A model generated the notes under the pieces. It was not told the origin of the DNA and made no database searches. It worked only from the letters and a program-made list of their open reading frames with translations. The position numbers and the translations under genes are program-made. Below are positions 7,883-17,332 of a stretch of 41,641 nucleotides of DNA, piece after piece. The stretch is from JACCQS01 sp050999295 (lineage in GTDB: Bacteria; Actinomycetota; Actinomycetes; Mycobacteriales; Geodermatophilaceae), in NCBI GenBank assembly GCA_050999295.1, contig JBPCPI010000106.1, forward strand, positions 1 through 41,641, read 5' to 3'. Position 1 is the stretch's first letter. Every line of letters starts with the position of its first letter.

Positions 7883-8253
7883 CTATGTCCCCATCCTCAA
7901 CTGATTCGCATCCTGGTTGTGGTGCATGTCTCCTCGATAGATAGCAGTCGCCATCGTCATCACGCCTGTGGATGCTGTGGATACCACGTCGTCGTACCTG
8001 CTCGGCAGGCGCACTGTCCACCGCGGTCACTGTGTACCGACCTGAGCGTGGAAGGTGAACGATTGGGGACATCGATGTTTCAGACGGGTTACCAACCCAC
8101 CCACTCTGCCGGTATCCACCGTTGTCCACACCGTTGTCCCCACGCTGTGCACGCCTGGCAGATCGGCGTTCTCGGATCGTCCTCTGTGGATTGAAAACAT
8201 GCCGAGCAGGGTCGGCACAGCTTGGTGGGTATGCATTGTCGTCACGGCCGGCC
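7883..8253. other. oriC: Probable oriC: dnaA-dnaN intergenic region with DnaA boxes
   Basis: This 371-bp gap without a gene holds a cluster of DnaA-box-like 9-mers. The best is TTGTCCACA at 8122-8130. Near matches are GTATCCACA (reverse strand, 7976-7984), GCATCCACA (reverse, 7967-7975), TTGTCCCCA (8134-8142), CAATCCACA (reverse, 8185-8193) and CTGTCCACC (8014-8022). Short A/T-richer patches (around 7935-7945 and 8190-8200) could serve for unwinding. The position between dnaA and dnaN is where actinobacterial origins are usually mapped. The dnaN promoter should also lie here. Confidence 0.8.
8122..8130 (+). promoter_or_regulatory. DnaA box (TTGTCCACA)
   Basis: TTGTCCACA matches the actinobacterial DnaA-box consensus T(T/C)(G/A)TCCACA exactly. 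It is followed 3 nt later by the near match TTGTCCCCA (8134-8142) and preceded by TATCCACC, so it sits at the densest part of the cluster. Confidence 0.8.
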
Positions 8254-9834
8254 CTACTGCCGGGCGCGCGCCTTGATCCGGCTGGTCAACTCGGTGACCT
8301 GATTGAAGATGGCGAGTCGTTCGGCCATCAGGGCACTGATCTTGCGTACGGCATGCATCACCGTGGTGTGGTCCTTGCCACCGAAGATCTGTCCGATCCG
8401 GGGCAGGGACAACTCGGTCAGTTCGCGGCAGAGATACATCGCGATCTGGCGGGCGGTGACCAGGACCCGGCTGCGGCTGTGTCCCTTGAGGTCATCGACA
8501 GTCACGCTGAAGTACTCCGCGGTGACCGACATGATGATGGTCGCGGTGATCTTCGGGCCTTCGGTGTCGGGCAGCAGGTCGCGCAGGACCTCCTCGGCCA
8601 GCCCGATCGAGACGCCGGTGCGGTTGAGGCTGGCGTAGGCGTTGACCCGGATCAACGCGCCCTCGAGCTCCCGGATGTTCGTCTGGATCTTCGAGGCGAT
8701 GTACTCCAGCACCTCTGGAGCCACCTCGGGCAGCACGTCGCCGGCAACCTTCTTGCGCAGGATCGCGATCCGAGTCTCCAGGTCGGGGGCCTGTACGTCG
8801 GTGATCAGCCCCCACTCGAAGCGGGTACGCAGCCGGTCCTCCAGCGTGGTCAGCTGCTTGGGCGGGCGGTCTGAGGAGATCACGATCTGCTTATTGGCGT
8901 TGTGCAGCGTGTTGAACGTGTGGAAGAACTCCTCCTGGGTCCGCTCGGCACGCTCCAGGAACTGGACGTCGTCGACGAGCAGCAGGTCCACATCGCGGTA
9001 ACGGCGGCGGAAGTCCTCGGCCCGCCCGGCGTGCACCAGGTTGATGAAGTCGTTCGTGAACTCCTCGGTGGTGAAGTAGTTCACCCGGTTGTGCGGGAAC
9101 ACGGTCTCGCTGTAGTGCCCGATCGCGTGCAGGAGGTGGGTCTTGCCAAGTCCGGACTCCCCGTAGATGAACATCGGGTTGTACGCTCGGACCTCGGCCA
9201 CGGCAAAGGCCGCCGCGTGTGCGAAGCGATTGCTGTTGCCGATCACGAAGCTGTCGAAGGTGTATTTGGGGTTCAGCCGCGCCGGTGGATGTGGACGTGA
9301 CCGTGCGCGAGCCATCGGCGTGACCCGACCGTCGTGATCGGAGGCGGGCGGGGGTGAGCCGTCCGGGCCCTCGGCGGAATCGCTGCGCCGGGTGTGGTCG
9401 CTCATCGAGCGGACGTTGCGCGAATCCGTACGGTCCTGTGCGGGGATCCCGTGCGGGTCGGGCAGGCGCTGGACATGCGGTTCGACCGGGACGCTGGGGT
9501 CGTCTTCGTCGAGTTCGTAGGCCACGGTTTCGTCGGCCTCCCGGTCGAAGCCGGCGGTGTCGGGCACCGGGGCTTCAACCGCTTCAACGGTCACCGCGAT
9601 CCGGACCTCGCGGCCCACTTCGATGCACAGCTGCTCGGTCAGCCGCGGCCGTAGCCGGGACTCCAGAAAGTTCTGGGTGAACTCGTTGGGGGCCGCGATC
9701 AGGACGGTGTCCTCGACCAGGCCCACTGGACGGGTAAGGCCGAGCAACGCCATCTGATGGGGGGCGAGGTCGCTGCGCTCGAGGCTGGTGAGCACCCGGT
9801 CCCAGGCTGCGGCCAAGTCTAGCGGCTCAGCCAC
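8254..9834 (-). CDS. dnaA: Chromosomal replication initiator DnaA
   Basis: DnaA is the AAA+ initiator that binds DnaA boxes and opens oriC. The 526-residue protein has domain I (residues 1-85), where DnaA self-associates and recruits helicase. A long disordered acidic and Ser/Asp-rich domain II (about 90-185) follows. The AAA+ domain starts at NPKYTFDSFVIGNSNRFAHAAA, with Walker A GESGLGKT at 225-232 and Walker B LLLVDDVQFL. The C-terminal domain IV ends in the DNA-binding signature FGGKDHTTVMHAVRKI. The start is GTG 9834. It is transcribed toward dnaN across the origin. A perfect DnaA box lies about 100 bp upstream (9929-9937), consistent with autoregulation. Confidence 0.98.
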   Translation of the reverse strand: MAEPLDLAAAWDRVLTSLERSDLAPHQMALLGLTRPVGLVEDTVLIAAPNEFTQNFLESRLRPRLTEQLCIEVGREVRIAVTVEAVEAPVPDTAGFDREADETVAYELDEDDPSVPVEPHVQRLPDPHGIPAQDRTDSRNVRSMSDHTRRSDSAEGPDGSPPPASDHDGRVTPMARARSRPHPPARLNPKYTFDSFVIGNSNRFAHAAAFAVAEVRAYNPMFIYGESGLGKTHLLHAIGHYSETVFPHNRVNYFTTEEFTNDFINLVHAGRAEDFRRRYRDVDLLLVDDVQFLERAERTQEEFFHTFNTLHNANKQIVISSDRPPKQLTTLEDRLRTRFEWGLITDVQAPDLETRIAILRKKVAGDVLPEVAPEVLEYIASKIQTNIRELEGALIRVNAYASLNRTGVSIGLAEEVLRDLLPDTEGPKITATIIMSVTAEYFSVTVDDLKGHSRSRVLVTARQIAMYLCRELTELSLPRIGQIFGGKDHTTVMHAVRKISALMAERLAIFNQVTELTSRIKARARQ

Positions 9835-10310
9835 CTACGCTTGTCCCCCCTCGGCGTTCCTCGTGCCCGGTGCGGAAAGGTGCCCGCTCAGCGCATGCCG
9901 CCCGGACGTCGTCGGGCAGTCCACACGCTTATCCACAGGCTGTGCATCGAGCCGAACGCCGAGTCGTCTTCCCAACCCGGAGGCGGCCTACCGTGACAAA
10001 GTCGTGCTGGTAGCCGGGGAAGCCTGCGGGGCGGGCGAAGGTAAAAGCTAACAGGCCCGGTGTGGCGGCGACAACCGACAGTTCGGTCGGGCTAGCCTGC
10101 TGGGTTTCGGCGACCGCCGCGCCCGGGGCCGCAGACCCCCTGGATTGACCAGGGTCGCGCCGGTCACCTACGTGGGAGGCTCCCGCCCAGGTGCCCCCGC
10201 GGCAACGTATGCTGTGTCTTTGCGTGGTCGCCTTCGCCGGCGGAGCGCCCCCACGTCAACATGGCCTCGCCGACTCCGCGATGCCTCCGCACACGTCAGG
10301 AGTATCGACC
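9835..10310. other. dnaA-rpmH divergent intergenic region
   Basis: This 476-bp divergent gap without a protein gene must hold the promoters of dnaA (minus) and the rpmH operon (plus). It contains one perfect DnaA box at 9929-9937 and a near match AGTCCACAC at 9919-9927. It also has a small hairpin CCGAC-N6-GTCGG at 10075-10090 and the sequence GGTAAAAGCTAACAGG (10040-10055), which could be a -10 region. No promoter can be assigned with confidence. Confidence 0.6.
9929..9937 (+). promoter_or_regulatory. DnaA box upstream of dnaA (TTATCCACA)
   Basis: TTATCCACA is the canonical DnaA-box sequence. It lies 95 bp upstream of the dnaA start codon in the dnaA-rpmH gap. Such a box is known in other bacteria to mediate autorepression of dnaA; whether it also belongs to the origin cannot be told. 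Confidence 0.75.
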
Positions 10311-10448
10311 GTGAGCAAGCGCACCTACCAACCGAACAACCGCCGGCGTGCCCGCACGCACGGTTTCCGGTTGCGGATGCGGACCCGTGCCGGTCGTACG
10401 ATCCTGTCGGCCCGCCGCCGTAAGGGCCGCGGCAAGCTTTCTGCCTGA
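10311..10448 (+). CDS. rpmH: 50S ribosomal protein L34
   Basis: This is a small basic protein of the large ribosomal subunit. The 45-residue product MSKRTYQPNNRRRARTHGFR continues with LRMRTRAGRTILSARRRKGR and GKLSA, the full L34 signature. The start is GTG 10311 behind AGGAG (10298-10302). It heads the plus-strand operon rpmH-rnpA-yidD-yidC, the order found in nearly all bacteria. Confidence 0.97.
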   Translation: MSKRTYQPNNRRRARTHGFRLRMRTRAGRTILSARRRKGRGKLSA

Positions 10449-10487
10449 TTCGGGCCCCCCATCAACCGGCCCACCCACCCAGCGTCA

Positions 10488-10871
10488 ATGTTGCCCCCAT
10501 CGGTCCGGCTGCGCCGCCGCGTCGAGTTCGACGCCGTGGTGCGGGGTGGACAGCGCTGTGGGCACGGACCGTTGGTCGTACACGTTCAACCCAGCATGTC
10601 GCACACCTCGGTCGGCTTCATCGTCAGCCGAGGTGTCGGGAATGCCGTGACCCGCCACCGGGTGACCCGCCAACTGCGCCACCTGATGCGCGCCCGGCAT
10701 GCCGGTCTTCCGGCCGGTACCGGTGTGGTCGTCCGAGCGTTACCTGCGGCGGCCGGACTCAGCAGCGCAGACCTGGGCACAGCTCTGGATCGCGCGCTGC
10801 ACCGCGCCGTGGCCCGGTCCCGGACGTCCGGTGCGGGCCGTGGGACAGCTGTCCACGCGGCGAGATCGTGA
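10488..10871 (+). CDS. rnpA: Ribonuclease P protein component
   Basis: This is the protein subunit of RNase P, which helps the catalytic RNA trim the 5' leader of pre-tRNAs. The 127 residues contain RRRVEFDAVVRGGQRCGHGPL and the family signature GFIVSRGVGNAVTRHRVTRQLR around residues 43-65, which forms the RNA-binding 'RNR' helix. The C-terminus is a variable basic tail. It starts at ATG 10488, 39 bp after rpmH, and its stop overlaps the yidD start by 4 nt (GTGA). Confidence 0.95.
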   Translation: MLPPSVRLRRRVEFDAVVRGGQRCGHGPLVVHVQPSMSHTSVGFIVSRGVGNAVTRHRVTRQLRHLMRARHAGLPAGTGVVVRALPAAAGLSSADLGTALDRALHRAVARSRTSGAGRGTAVHAARS

Positions 10872-11266
10872 GCACCGAATCCGGGCCCGCCGGGCCGACC
10901 GAACCCCTGCCCGGTCGCGTGGGGCGAGGTCTGGTCGCGGCCGTGCGCTGGTATCGCGACGCGGTCAGCCCCGCGCTACCCCAGCGGTGCCGCTTCTATC
11001 CCACCTGCAGCGCGTACGCGGTGACCGCCTTGCAGCGATACGGCCCGGCTCGCGGCAGCTGGCTGGCCCTGCGGCGGATCCTGCGCTGCGGACCGTGGCA
11101 TCCAGGCGGGGTCGATTACGTACCGCCGCTGGGCCTTGGCTACGCGGACTGCGATCCAGAGGACCACCCGGCGCACCTCGCGGCGTCCGGCAATAACATT
11201 GTTGCGTCAGGCAAAGACGTTGGGCCGCAACGGCGGTCGCTGAGTCAGGAGACGGCTGTTGTTTGA
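10868..11266 (+). CDS. yidD: Membrane protein insertion efficiency factor YidD
   Basis: This is a small membrane-associated protein that aids insertion of membrane proteins by YidC. The 132-residue protein carries the family core at about residues 27-92: WYRDAVSPALPQRCRFYPTC, then SAYAVTALQRYGPARGSWLA, then LRRILRCGPWHPGGVDYVP. Conserved cysteines are in YPTCSAY and LRCGPW. It starts at GTG 10868, overlapping the rnpA stop by 4 nt, and its C-terminal extension overlaps the yidC start by 8 nt. This implies translational coupling along rnpA-yidD-yidC. Confidence 0.95.
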   Translation: MSTESGPAGPTEPLPGRVGRGLVAAVRWYRDAVSPALPQRCRFYPTCSAYAVTALQRYGPARGSWLALRRILRCGPWHPGGVDYVPPLGLGYADCDPEDHPAHLAASGNNIVASGKDVGPQRRSLSQETAVV

Positions 11267-12575
11267 TTGGCTGTATACTGCGATCTCGTGGGTGCTCAAG
11301 ATGTGGCACTCGCTGTTCTCGACGTTCCTCGATCCTGCGGCCGGACTGACCTGGGCGCTGTCCATCGTCTTCCTCGTCATCACCGTCCGGATCCTGCTGT
11401 TCCGGCTGTTCGTGAAGCAGGTTCGCTCGCAGCGTGCGATGCAGGAACTGCAGCCCGAGATCGCCAAGCTCAAGAAGCAGTACGGCAGCGACCGACAGGG
11501 CATGGCCCAGGCGATGTCGGCGCTGCAGAAGGAGCGCGGGGTCAACCCGCTGGCCGGCTGCCTGCCGATCCTGCCGCAGATCCCGATCTTCATCGGTTTG
11601 CTGCATGTGCTGCGGCGGCTGCGTCCGGGCGCGCCAGGGCTGTACGGGTGGAACGAGACCCTCACCGACCAGGCCGCCAGCGCTCAGGTGTTCGGGGCGC
11701 CCATCTCGTCGGCCTTCATCATGCCCGGGGGCGTCAAGACCGACTCGATCCTGGCGTTGCCTGGGGTGGAGCTGTCCACGATCCGGGTCGTCACCACGAT
11801 CCTGATCGTGGTCATGTGCCTGACCACCTTCTTCACCCAGAAACAGATCATGTCCCGCTCCGGGCCGGTCGAGGGCCAGGCAGCAATGATCCAGAAACTG
11901 CTGCTCTACGGCATGCCGATCGGACTTTTCGTGTCCAGCTTCTTCTTCCCGCTGGGCGTGCTTATGTACTGGTTCGTCAACAACCTGTGGACCCTTGGCC
12001 AGCAGTTCTACATCCTCAAGAAGCTGCCGCCGCCCGGCTCGGCCGGTGCGAAGGCGAAGACTGACGCGGAGCGTCCCAAAATCGATCCGAAGGAGTTGGC
12101 ACCCAAGCCGGGCGCCAAGCCGATCCGTGGGCCGAAGGGCCGTACACCGGTGGTCAACGCCGCCACTGCGGCCGAGTTGCACAGCCCCGACGAGGACGCG
12201 CCCACCAAACCGGCGGCGGGCACCGGGGGTGCGAAGCGATCCGGCGGCTCCAAGTCGGCGCGGCCGTTAGCCAAGCCGTTGGGCAAACCCATGGCCAAGC
12301 CGTTGGCGAAGCCCTTGGCCAAGGGGGGGTCGGGCAACGGCGCCAAGGCGGCTGGCAAGGGCGCCGGTACCGGGGGCACTGCGCGGTCGGCGTCCGGGTC
12401 GGGGTCGGAACCCTCGCCCAACGGAGCTGCACCGTCCGGCGGGCCTGCCGCCGGGACGTCGCAGCCGGCCGGCAACGCGAGTCCGCTACCGGGAAAGCCA
12501 AAGGCGCAGGCCGGGTCCGGCGTGCGCCCGGCCAATCGCCCGGCCGCGAACAAGAACCGGCGTAAGAAGCGCTAG
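11259..12575 (+). CDS. yidC: Membrane protein insertase YidC/OxaA
   Basis: YidC is the insertase for integral membrane proteins. The 438-residue protein lacks the large periplasmic domain of Gram-negative YidC, as expected for an actinomycete. The 60KD_IMP domain covers about residues 5-265, with hydrophobic segments at about 25-47, 95-115 (CLPILPQIPIFIGLLHVL), 170-190, 215-240 and near 245. The TTG start at 11259 has AGGAG 7 nt upstream and reads MFDWLYTAISWVLK. The remaining 170 residues are a Lys/Ala/Pro/Gly-rich cytoplasmic tail ending RKKR, suitable for contact with the ribosome. The tail contains a tandem K-P-L-A/G repeat (about residues 335-354). Confidence 0.97.
   Translation: MFDWLYTAISWVLKMWHSLFSTFLDPAAGLTWALSIVFLVITVRILLFRLFVKQVRSQRAMQELQPEIAKLKKQYGSDRQGMAQAMSALQKERGVNPLAGCLPILPQIPIFIGLLHVLRRLRPGAPGLYGWNETLTDQAASAQVFGAPISSAFIMPGGVKTDSILALPGVELSTIRVVTTILIVVMCLTTFFTQKQIMSRSGPVEGQAAMIQKLLLYGMPIGLFVSSFFFPLGVLMYWFVNNLWTLGQQFYILKKLPPPGSAGAKAKTDAERPKIDPKELAPKPGAKPIRGPKGRTPVVNAATAAELHSPDEDAPTKPAAGTGGAKRSGGSKSARPLAKPLGKPMAKPLAKPLAKGGSGNGAKAAGKGAGTGGTARSASGSGSEPSPNGAAPSGGPAAGTSQPAGNASPLPGKPKAQAGSGVRPANRPAANKNRRKKR
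12262..12323. repeat. Tandem 12-bp repeat in the yidC tail
   Basis: Five imperfect copies of a 12-bp unit of the form AAGCCGTTGGCC run through the region. They encode successive K/R-P-L/M-A/G tetrapeptides (PLAKPLGKPMAKPLAKPLAK) in the cytoplasmic tail of YidC. The in-frame period suggests slippage tolerated in a disordered basic tail. Confidence 0.7.
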
Positions 12576-12682
12576 ATACCGACCTCTGCGCGGCAAGGTG
12601 CTTGGGGCCGCTGCGCCACGGGTCGGTCTCCCGCGACTGACCCATCGAGTCCATGAGAAACGCTGAGCAAGGAGTCCTCCCA

Positions 12683-13465
12683 GTGACAGAGTCGACCACC
12701 GAACCAGACGCAACGCCCGCAGAACCTGAGGTGCGACCGCACCGCCGCACCGACCCGCTCCCGACTGCCGATCATCCCCCGGGGGTCGCGACTGAGGGGG
12801 CCAACGATGACCCGGCGATCGTGGACGGCGCCGGGTCGGCAGCCGTTTCCGCGCCCGAAGCAGGCGACCCGGACTCGCGGCTGGACGGCGAGACGCCGCA
12901 GGGTGCCTCCGGCGCGGCTGATTCCGCCCCGCTGAACTCCGCCGAACCCGAAGACGACACCGAAGCTGGCGGCGACGTCGACGAAGCTCCCAGCTCCGGA
13001 GAGGCGCTTCTGGTGCAGGAAGGCGAGATCGCCGGCGACTATCTCGAGCAGCTCCTCGACATCCTGGACTATGACGGCGACATCGACCTAGACGTCGAGG
13101 GCAGCCGGGCAGTCGTGGCGATCGTGGGAGCCGATGACCTCGATCCCCTGGTCGGCGTTCGCGGTGTGACCCTCGACGCCCTGCAGGAGCTCACCCGGCT
13201 CACCGTGGCTCAGCAGACGGGCGTACGGACTCGGCTGATGCTTGACATCGGCGGGTACCGGGCCGGACGGCGTACCGAATTGAGCACCCTGGCCACCAGC
13301 ACTGTGGCCAGGGTGCTCGAATCCGGCGAGAGCGTACGGATGAGTCCGATGAACGCCTTCGAGCGCAAGATCGTCCACGACGTGGTGACTGAAACCGCCG
13401 GTGTCCACAGTGCGTCCGAGGGCGAGGATCCGGACCGCCGCGTGGTCATCCTGCCCGATCGGTGA
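12683..13465 (+). CDS. jag: Jag/KhpB-family RNA-binding protein (KH + R3H)
   Basis: This is an RNA-binding protein with a KH-like domain followed by an R3H domain. In Firmicutes KhpB/Jag binds many RNAs and affects cell elongation. The 260-residue protein begins with a long acidic, disordered region of about 105 residues rich in Glu, Asp, Ala and Pro. Then comes the KH part (DYLEQLLDILDYDGDIDLDV...VGVRGVTLDALQELTRL). The R3H domain follows, with YRAGRRTELSTLA and MSPMNAFERKIVHDVV and the closing RRVVILPD. The start is GTG 12683 with AAGGAG 8 nt upstream, rather than the earlier in-frame ATG. It sits 107 bp after yidC and its stop overlaps the rsmG start by 4 nt. Confidence 0.93.
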   Translation: MTESTTEPDATPAEPEVRPHRRTDPLPTADHPPGVATEGANDDPAIVDGAGSAAVSAPEAGDPDSRLDGETPQGASGAADSAPLNSAEPEDDTEAGGDVDEAPSSGEALLVQEGEIAGDYLEQLLDILDYDGDIDLDVEGSRAVVAIVGADDLDPLVGVRGVTLDALQELTRLTVAQQTGVRTRLMLDIGGYRAGRRTELSTLATSTVARVLESGESVRMSPMNAFERKIVHDVVTETAGVHSASEGEDPDRRVVILPDR

Positions 13466-14151
13466 CCCTGCCAGGCACCGCGGCGACGGTGTTCGGTGAT
13501 CGTCTCCCCCTGGCCCAGCGGTTCGCTGACTGGCTGACCGGGCCAGGGATCGTTCGTGGGCTGCTTGGTCCGCGTGAGGCGGATCAGGTGTGGGCACGCC
13601 ATGTGCTCAACGGTGTAGGGATCGCCTCCCTCATCGCGCCCGGGTCCGTGGTGCTCGATCTCGGGTCTGGTGCGGGGCTGCCCGGTGTGCCGCTCGTCTT
13701 GGCCCGCCCGGATCTGCAGGTGTTTCTGGTCGAACCCAAGGCCCGGCGGGCGGAGTTCCTCCGCGAGGTGTGCGCCGACCTCGGGCTGGCGACCCGAGTC
13801 GTCCGCGCCCGGGCCACCCCGGACGGCCTGGTGCTGTTGCCCGAAGGCACATCCGGTACGGCACTACCGCCGGCCGACGTTGTGACTGCTCGCGCGGTTG
13901 CCTCGATCGCGGACCTAGGTCGATGGGCGGTGCCCCTACTCCGTCCGGGCGGGCGCCTCCTGGCGGTGAAAGGTGCCTCGGCGGCGGCCGAACTGGAGCG
14001 GGCTGGACCCATGCTCCAGCGGCTGGGATTCGGCGAACTGGAGGTACGGGCCGTTCCCGCCGCCGAGTCCGGTGGACAGACAGCATCCCTGGCGGGTGCG
14101 ACGGCTACGGTGGTCGCGATGACGTTGAGTCATGTTTCACGTGAAACATGA
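13462..14151 (+). CDS. rsmG: 16S rRNA (guanine-N7) methyltransferase RsmG (GidB)
   Basis: RsmG methylates G527 (E. coli numbering) in the 530 loop of 16S rRNA using S-adenosylmethionine; its loss gives low-level streptomycin resistance in several bacteria. The 229-residue protein has HVLNGVGIASLI, the SAM-binding motif VLDLGSGAGLPG (residues 64-75), then VEPKARRAEFLREV and TARAVASI. The GTG start at 13462 overlaps the jag stop (GTGA), giving coupled translation. The last codons, SHVSRET, are encoded by a perfect parS site, so the reading frame doubles as a ParB-binding sequence. Confidence 0.95.
   Translation: MTLPGTAATVFGDRLPLAQRFADWLTGPGIVRGLLGPREADQVWARHVLNGVGIASLIAPGSVVLDLGSGAGLPGVPLVLARPDLQVFLVEPKARRAEFLREVCADLGLATRVVRARATPDGLVLLPEGTSGTALPPADVVTARAVASIADLGRWAVPLLRPGGRLLAVKGASAAAELERAGPMLQRLGFGELEVRAVPAAESGGQTASLAGATATVVAMTLSHVSRET
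14133..14148. promoter_or_regulatory. parS site 1 (TGTTTCACGTGAAACA), inside rsmG
   Basis: The sequence is a perfect 16-bp palindrome and an exact match to the bacterial parS consensus TGTTNCACGTGAAACA. It lies within the last codons of rsmG, immediately before the TGA (14149-14151). ParB binds parS and spreads to condense the origin region. Confidence 0.97.
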
Positions 14152-14175
14152 CCGATGAACGGACGGGCAAGATGA

Positions 14176-14191
14176 TGTTTCACGTGAAACA
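14176..14191. promoter_or_regulatory. parS site 2 (TGTTTCACGTGAAACA), upstream of parA
   Basis: This is a second perfect 16-bp parS palindrome. Its centre is 43 bp from that of the first and it ends 15 bp before the parA start codon. Its position over the parA leader means that ParB bound here could also influence parAB expression. No further parS site was seen in the window. Confidence 0.97.
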
Positions 14192-14206
14192 AGATGGTGA
14201 CCCAGG

Positions 14207-15354
<1,148 letters not shown>

Positions 15355-15358
<4 letters not shown>

Positions 15359-16365
15359 CGAAGCGGGGCGGGCTCGGCCGCGGTTTGGCGGCACTGATCC
15401 CAACCTCTGCCAACACGCCGGATCCCGCGCCGAGCGGAGACGACGCCAGCGAGCTCCCCTCCGCCGCGGCCGATCGCCGCGTGGCCGACGAACACCCACC
15501 GGCCGAGCAGCCACCGCCGGTCATGCCACGCAGCGCAGCGACGGGCGAACCCGAGCCAGTACCGGGACTGGCCCTGCGGGAGATCCCGCTCAAGGACGTG
15601 GCGGCCAATCCGCAGCAGCCCCGTCAGGTCTTCGACGAGGATGCGCTGGAGGAACTCGCCCACTCGATCCGGGAGTTCGGCCTGCTGCAGCCGATCGTCG
15701 TACGCCAACTGAGCAGCGGCACCTATCAGCTGGTCATGGGTGAGCGGCGACTGCGGGCCGCGGCACTGGCCGGGCTCACGGCGGTGACGGCCATCGTCCG
15801 CGACACCGCCGACGATGCGCTGCTACGGGATGCGTTGCTGGAGAACATCCACCGCGTACAACTCAACCCGCTCGAGGAGGCCGCTGCCTACGACCAGCTA
15901 CTCGTGGAGTTCGGTGTCACGCACGAGCAATTGGCCGGCCGACTGGGGCGCAGCCGCTCGCAGATCACCAACACCATCCGGCTGCTGCGACTCCCGGTTC
16001 CGGTGCAGCGCCGAGTGGCGGCCGGCGTTCTCTCGGCTGGACACGCCCGCGCGCTGTTGGGCCTCGATGACGCCGGTGCCCAGGAGGCACTGGCGACCAG
16101 GATCGTCGCCGAAGGGCTCTCGGTCAGGGCGACCGAGGAACTCGTGGCCACCGCCCCGGCCGTACCCGGACGAACCCGCGCCAAGCGCACCGGACGGATC
16201 TCTGCACCCGGCGCTGATGATCTGGCCGAGCGGCTCTCCGACGCCTTCGACACCAAGGTCCGGGTCGAGATCGGCCGTCGCAAGGGTCGGATCGTGGTGG
16301 AATTCGGATCGATCCAGGACCTGGAGCGCATCGTCGCCCTGATGCACCCAGGCGAGGGGACTTGA
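15355..16365 (+). CDS. parB: Chromosome partitioning protein ParB
   Basis: ParB is the CTP-dependent DNA clamp that loads at parS and spreads along DNA. The 336-residue protein opens with the conserved ParA-contacting peptide KRGGLGRGLAALIP. A linker leads to the N-terminal domain from about residue 75 (ALREIPLKDVAANPQQPRQVF), with the CTP-binding motif GERRLRAAA and ENIHRVQLNPLEEAAAY. The helix-turn-helix follows (THEQLAGRLGRSRSQITNTI), and the C-terminal dimerisation domain ends in LERIVALMHPG. It starts at GTG 15355 inside the parA stop. It is the last gene of the plus-strand run and faces a convergent gene. Confidence 0.97.
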
Positions 16366-16416
16366 TCCGGATAACGGCACATTAGGAGCCCCGCTGAGGG
16401 CACTTCATCCGGATAA
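16360..16416. repeat. Doublet of ACTT(G/C)ATCCGGATAA, 42 bp apart
   Basis: ACTTGATCCGGATAA (16360-16374) overlaps the parB stop codon, and ACTTCATCCGGATAA (16402-16416) follows. Each contains the palindrome ATCCGGAT; the centres are 42 bp apart. They lie in the convergent gap between parB and the SCO6745-like gene. The spacing echoes the GTTATGCGCATAAC doublets elsewhere in the window. Confidence 0.7.
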
Positions 16417-16436
16417 AGTCCGCCATCGCCCGGACC

Positions 16437-17321
16437 TCAACCGCTGGTGCTGTCCTTGTTGCGCCGGCTCGTGGCCGTGAATGCCTCGGCCGGGAAGGCT
16501 CCGGCGGCCTGGGCGCGGCGGGTGAAACCCAGCCCCAGTTCGGTGAGCCGGGCGAGATCGGCCTCGCCCAATGATTCGTACGGTGCCCGAGCCAGTTCGT
16601 CGGTCCGCTCCTCGATTCCCTGCCGTACCCGCTCCCCGTCCACGGTCAGGCCGCCCTTCTCGTCGAGCAGCCCACGTTCCTGCAGGCCGGCGACGCCTGC
16701 GGCCCAGAGTTCGGCCGACCAGCCGCGGGTGGCCTGGGCGAACTCCGGGGTGAAGCTCTTGCCGGTGGCTTGGTGGGTGATCAGGGCGTCGAGTCCGGCG
16801 AGCCGGGCGTCGACGAGTGCGGCCAGGTGACCATCGCCGCGGAATTCGCGCAGCAGCGTGATCGAGTGCCATAGCGAGATGAGCGGCTCGGTCGGGTACT
16901 CGAGGTCGGCGTGCGCGGCGTACAACGGCCGGCCCTGCGGCGTACAGGCCTTCGCGGCTCGCCGCGCTAGGGTCGCCGCCTCTACCACCTCGTCCGAGTC
17001 AGCGACCTTGGCTCCGAGTAACCGCCGTAGAACCTTGTCTGCCAACAGGAATCGGGTATTGACGATGTCTTCCGGGCTGGCCAGGGTCCACGCACGCGGG
17101 ATATGCCGGGCCACCAGGGCCGGGTTGAAGTTGTAGAACGTGGCGACCACGACACCGGGGCCGACCGCTCCCATGGGTGCGGCGCGGCTGGCGAAGTAGG
17201 TCATCCGCCCGGGACGAAGCCCGATCGCACTGAACGCCTCGTCGGCCTCGGGAGCGAAGTAGATCAGCGAGTGCAGTGGGTCCAGGACGTTGTGGCATCG
17301 CCGGGGCGCAGGAGAGGGCAT
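16437..17321 (-). CDS. SCO6745-family protein
   Basis: The protein resembles the actinobacterial SCO6745-like family, with no established biochemical role that I know. The 294 residues begin the family pattern at LDPLHSLIYFAPEADEAFSA, then GLRPGRMTYFASRAAPMGAV and VVVATFYNFNPALVARHIP. A conserved central stretch follows (GRPLYAAHADLEYPTEPLIS, LWHSITLLREFRGDGHLAAL). The C-terminal half resembles a winged helix (WAAGVAGLQERGLLDEKGGL, then TVDGERVRQGIEERTDELA). It has no signal peptide or transmembrane segment, so it is cytoplasmic. It starts at ATG 17321 after GGGGG. It converges on parB and follows a separate two-gene unit. Confidence 0.8.
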   Translation of the reverse strand: MPSPAPRRCHNVLDPLHSLIYFAPEADEAFSAIGLRPGRMTYFASRAAPMGAVGPGVVVATFYNFNPALVARHIPRAWTLASPEDIVNTRFLLADKVLRRLLGAKVADSDEVVEAATLARRAAKACTPQGRPLYAAHADLEYPTEPLISLWHSITLLREFRGDGHLAALVDARLAGLDALITHQATGKSFTPEFAQATRGWSAELWAAGVAGLQERGLLDEKGGLTVDGERVRQGIEERTDELARAPYESLGEADLARLTELGLGFTRRAQAAGAFPAEAFTATSRRNKDSTSG

Positions 17322-17332
17322 GCCCCCACCGT

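Noticed and set aside
10965..12182. 405-codon open frame on the minus strand
   Set aside because: Antisense to yidD and yidC, both certain genes; composition is Gln/Arg/Asp noise.
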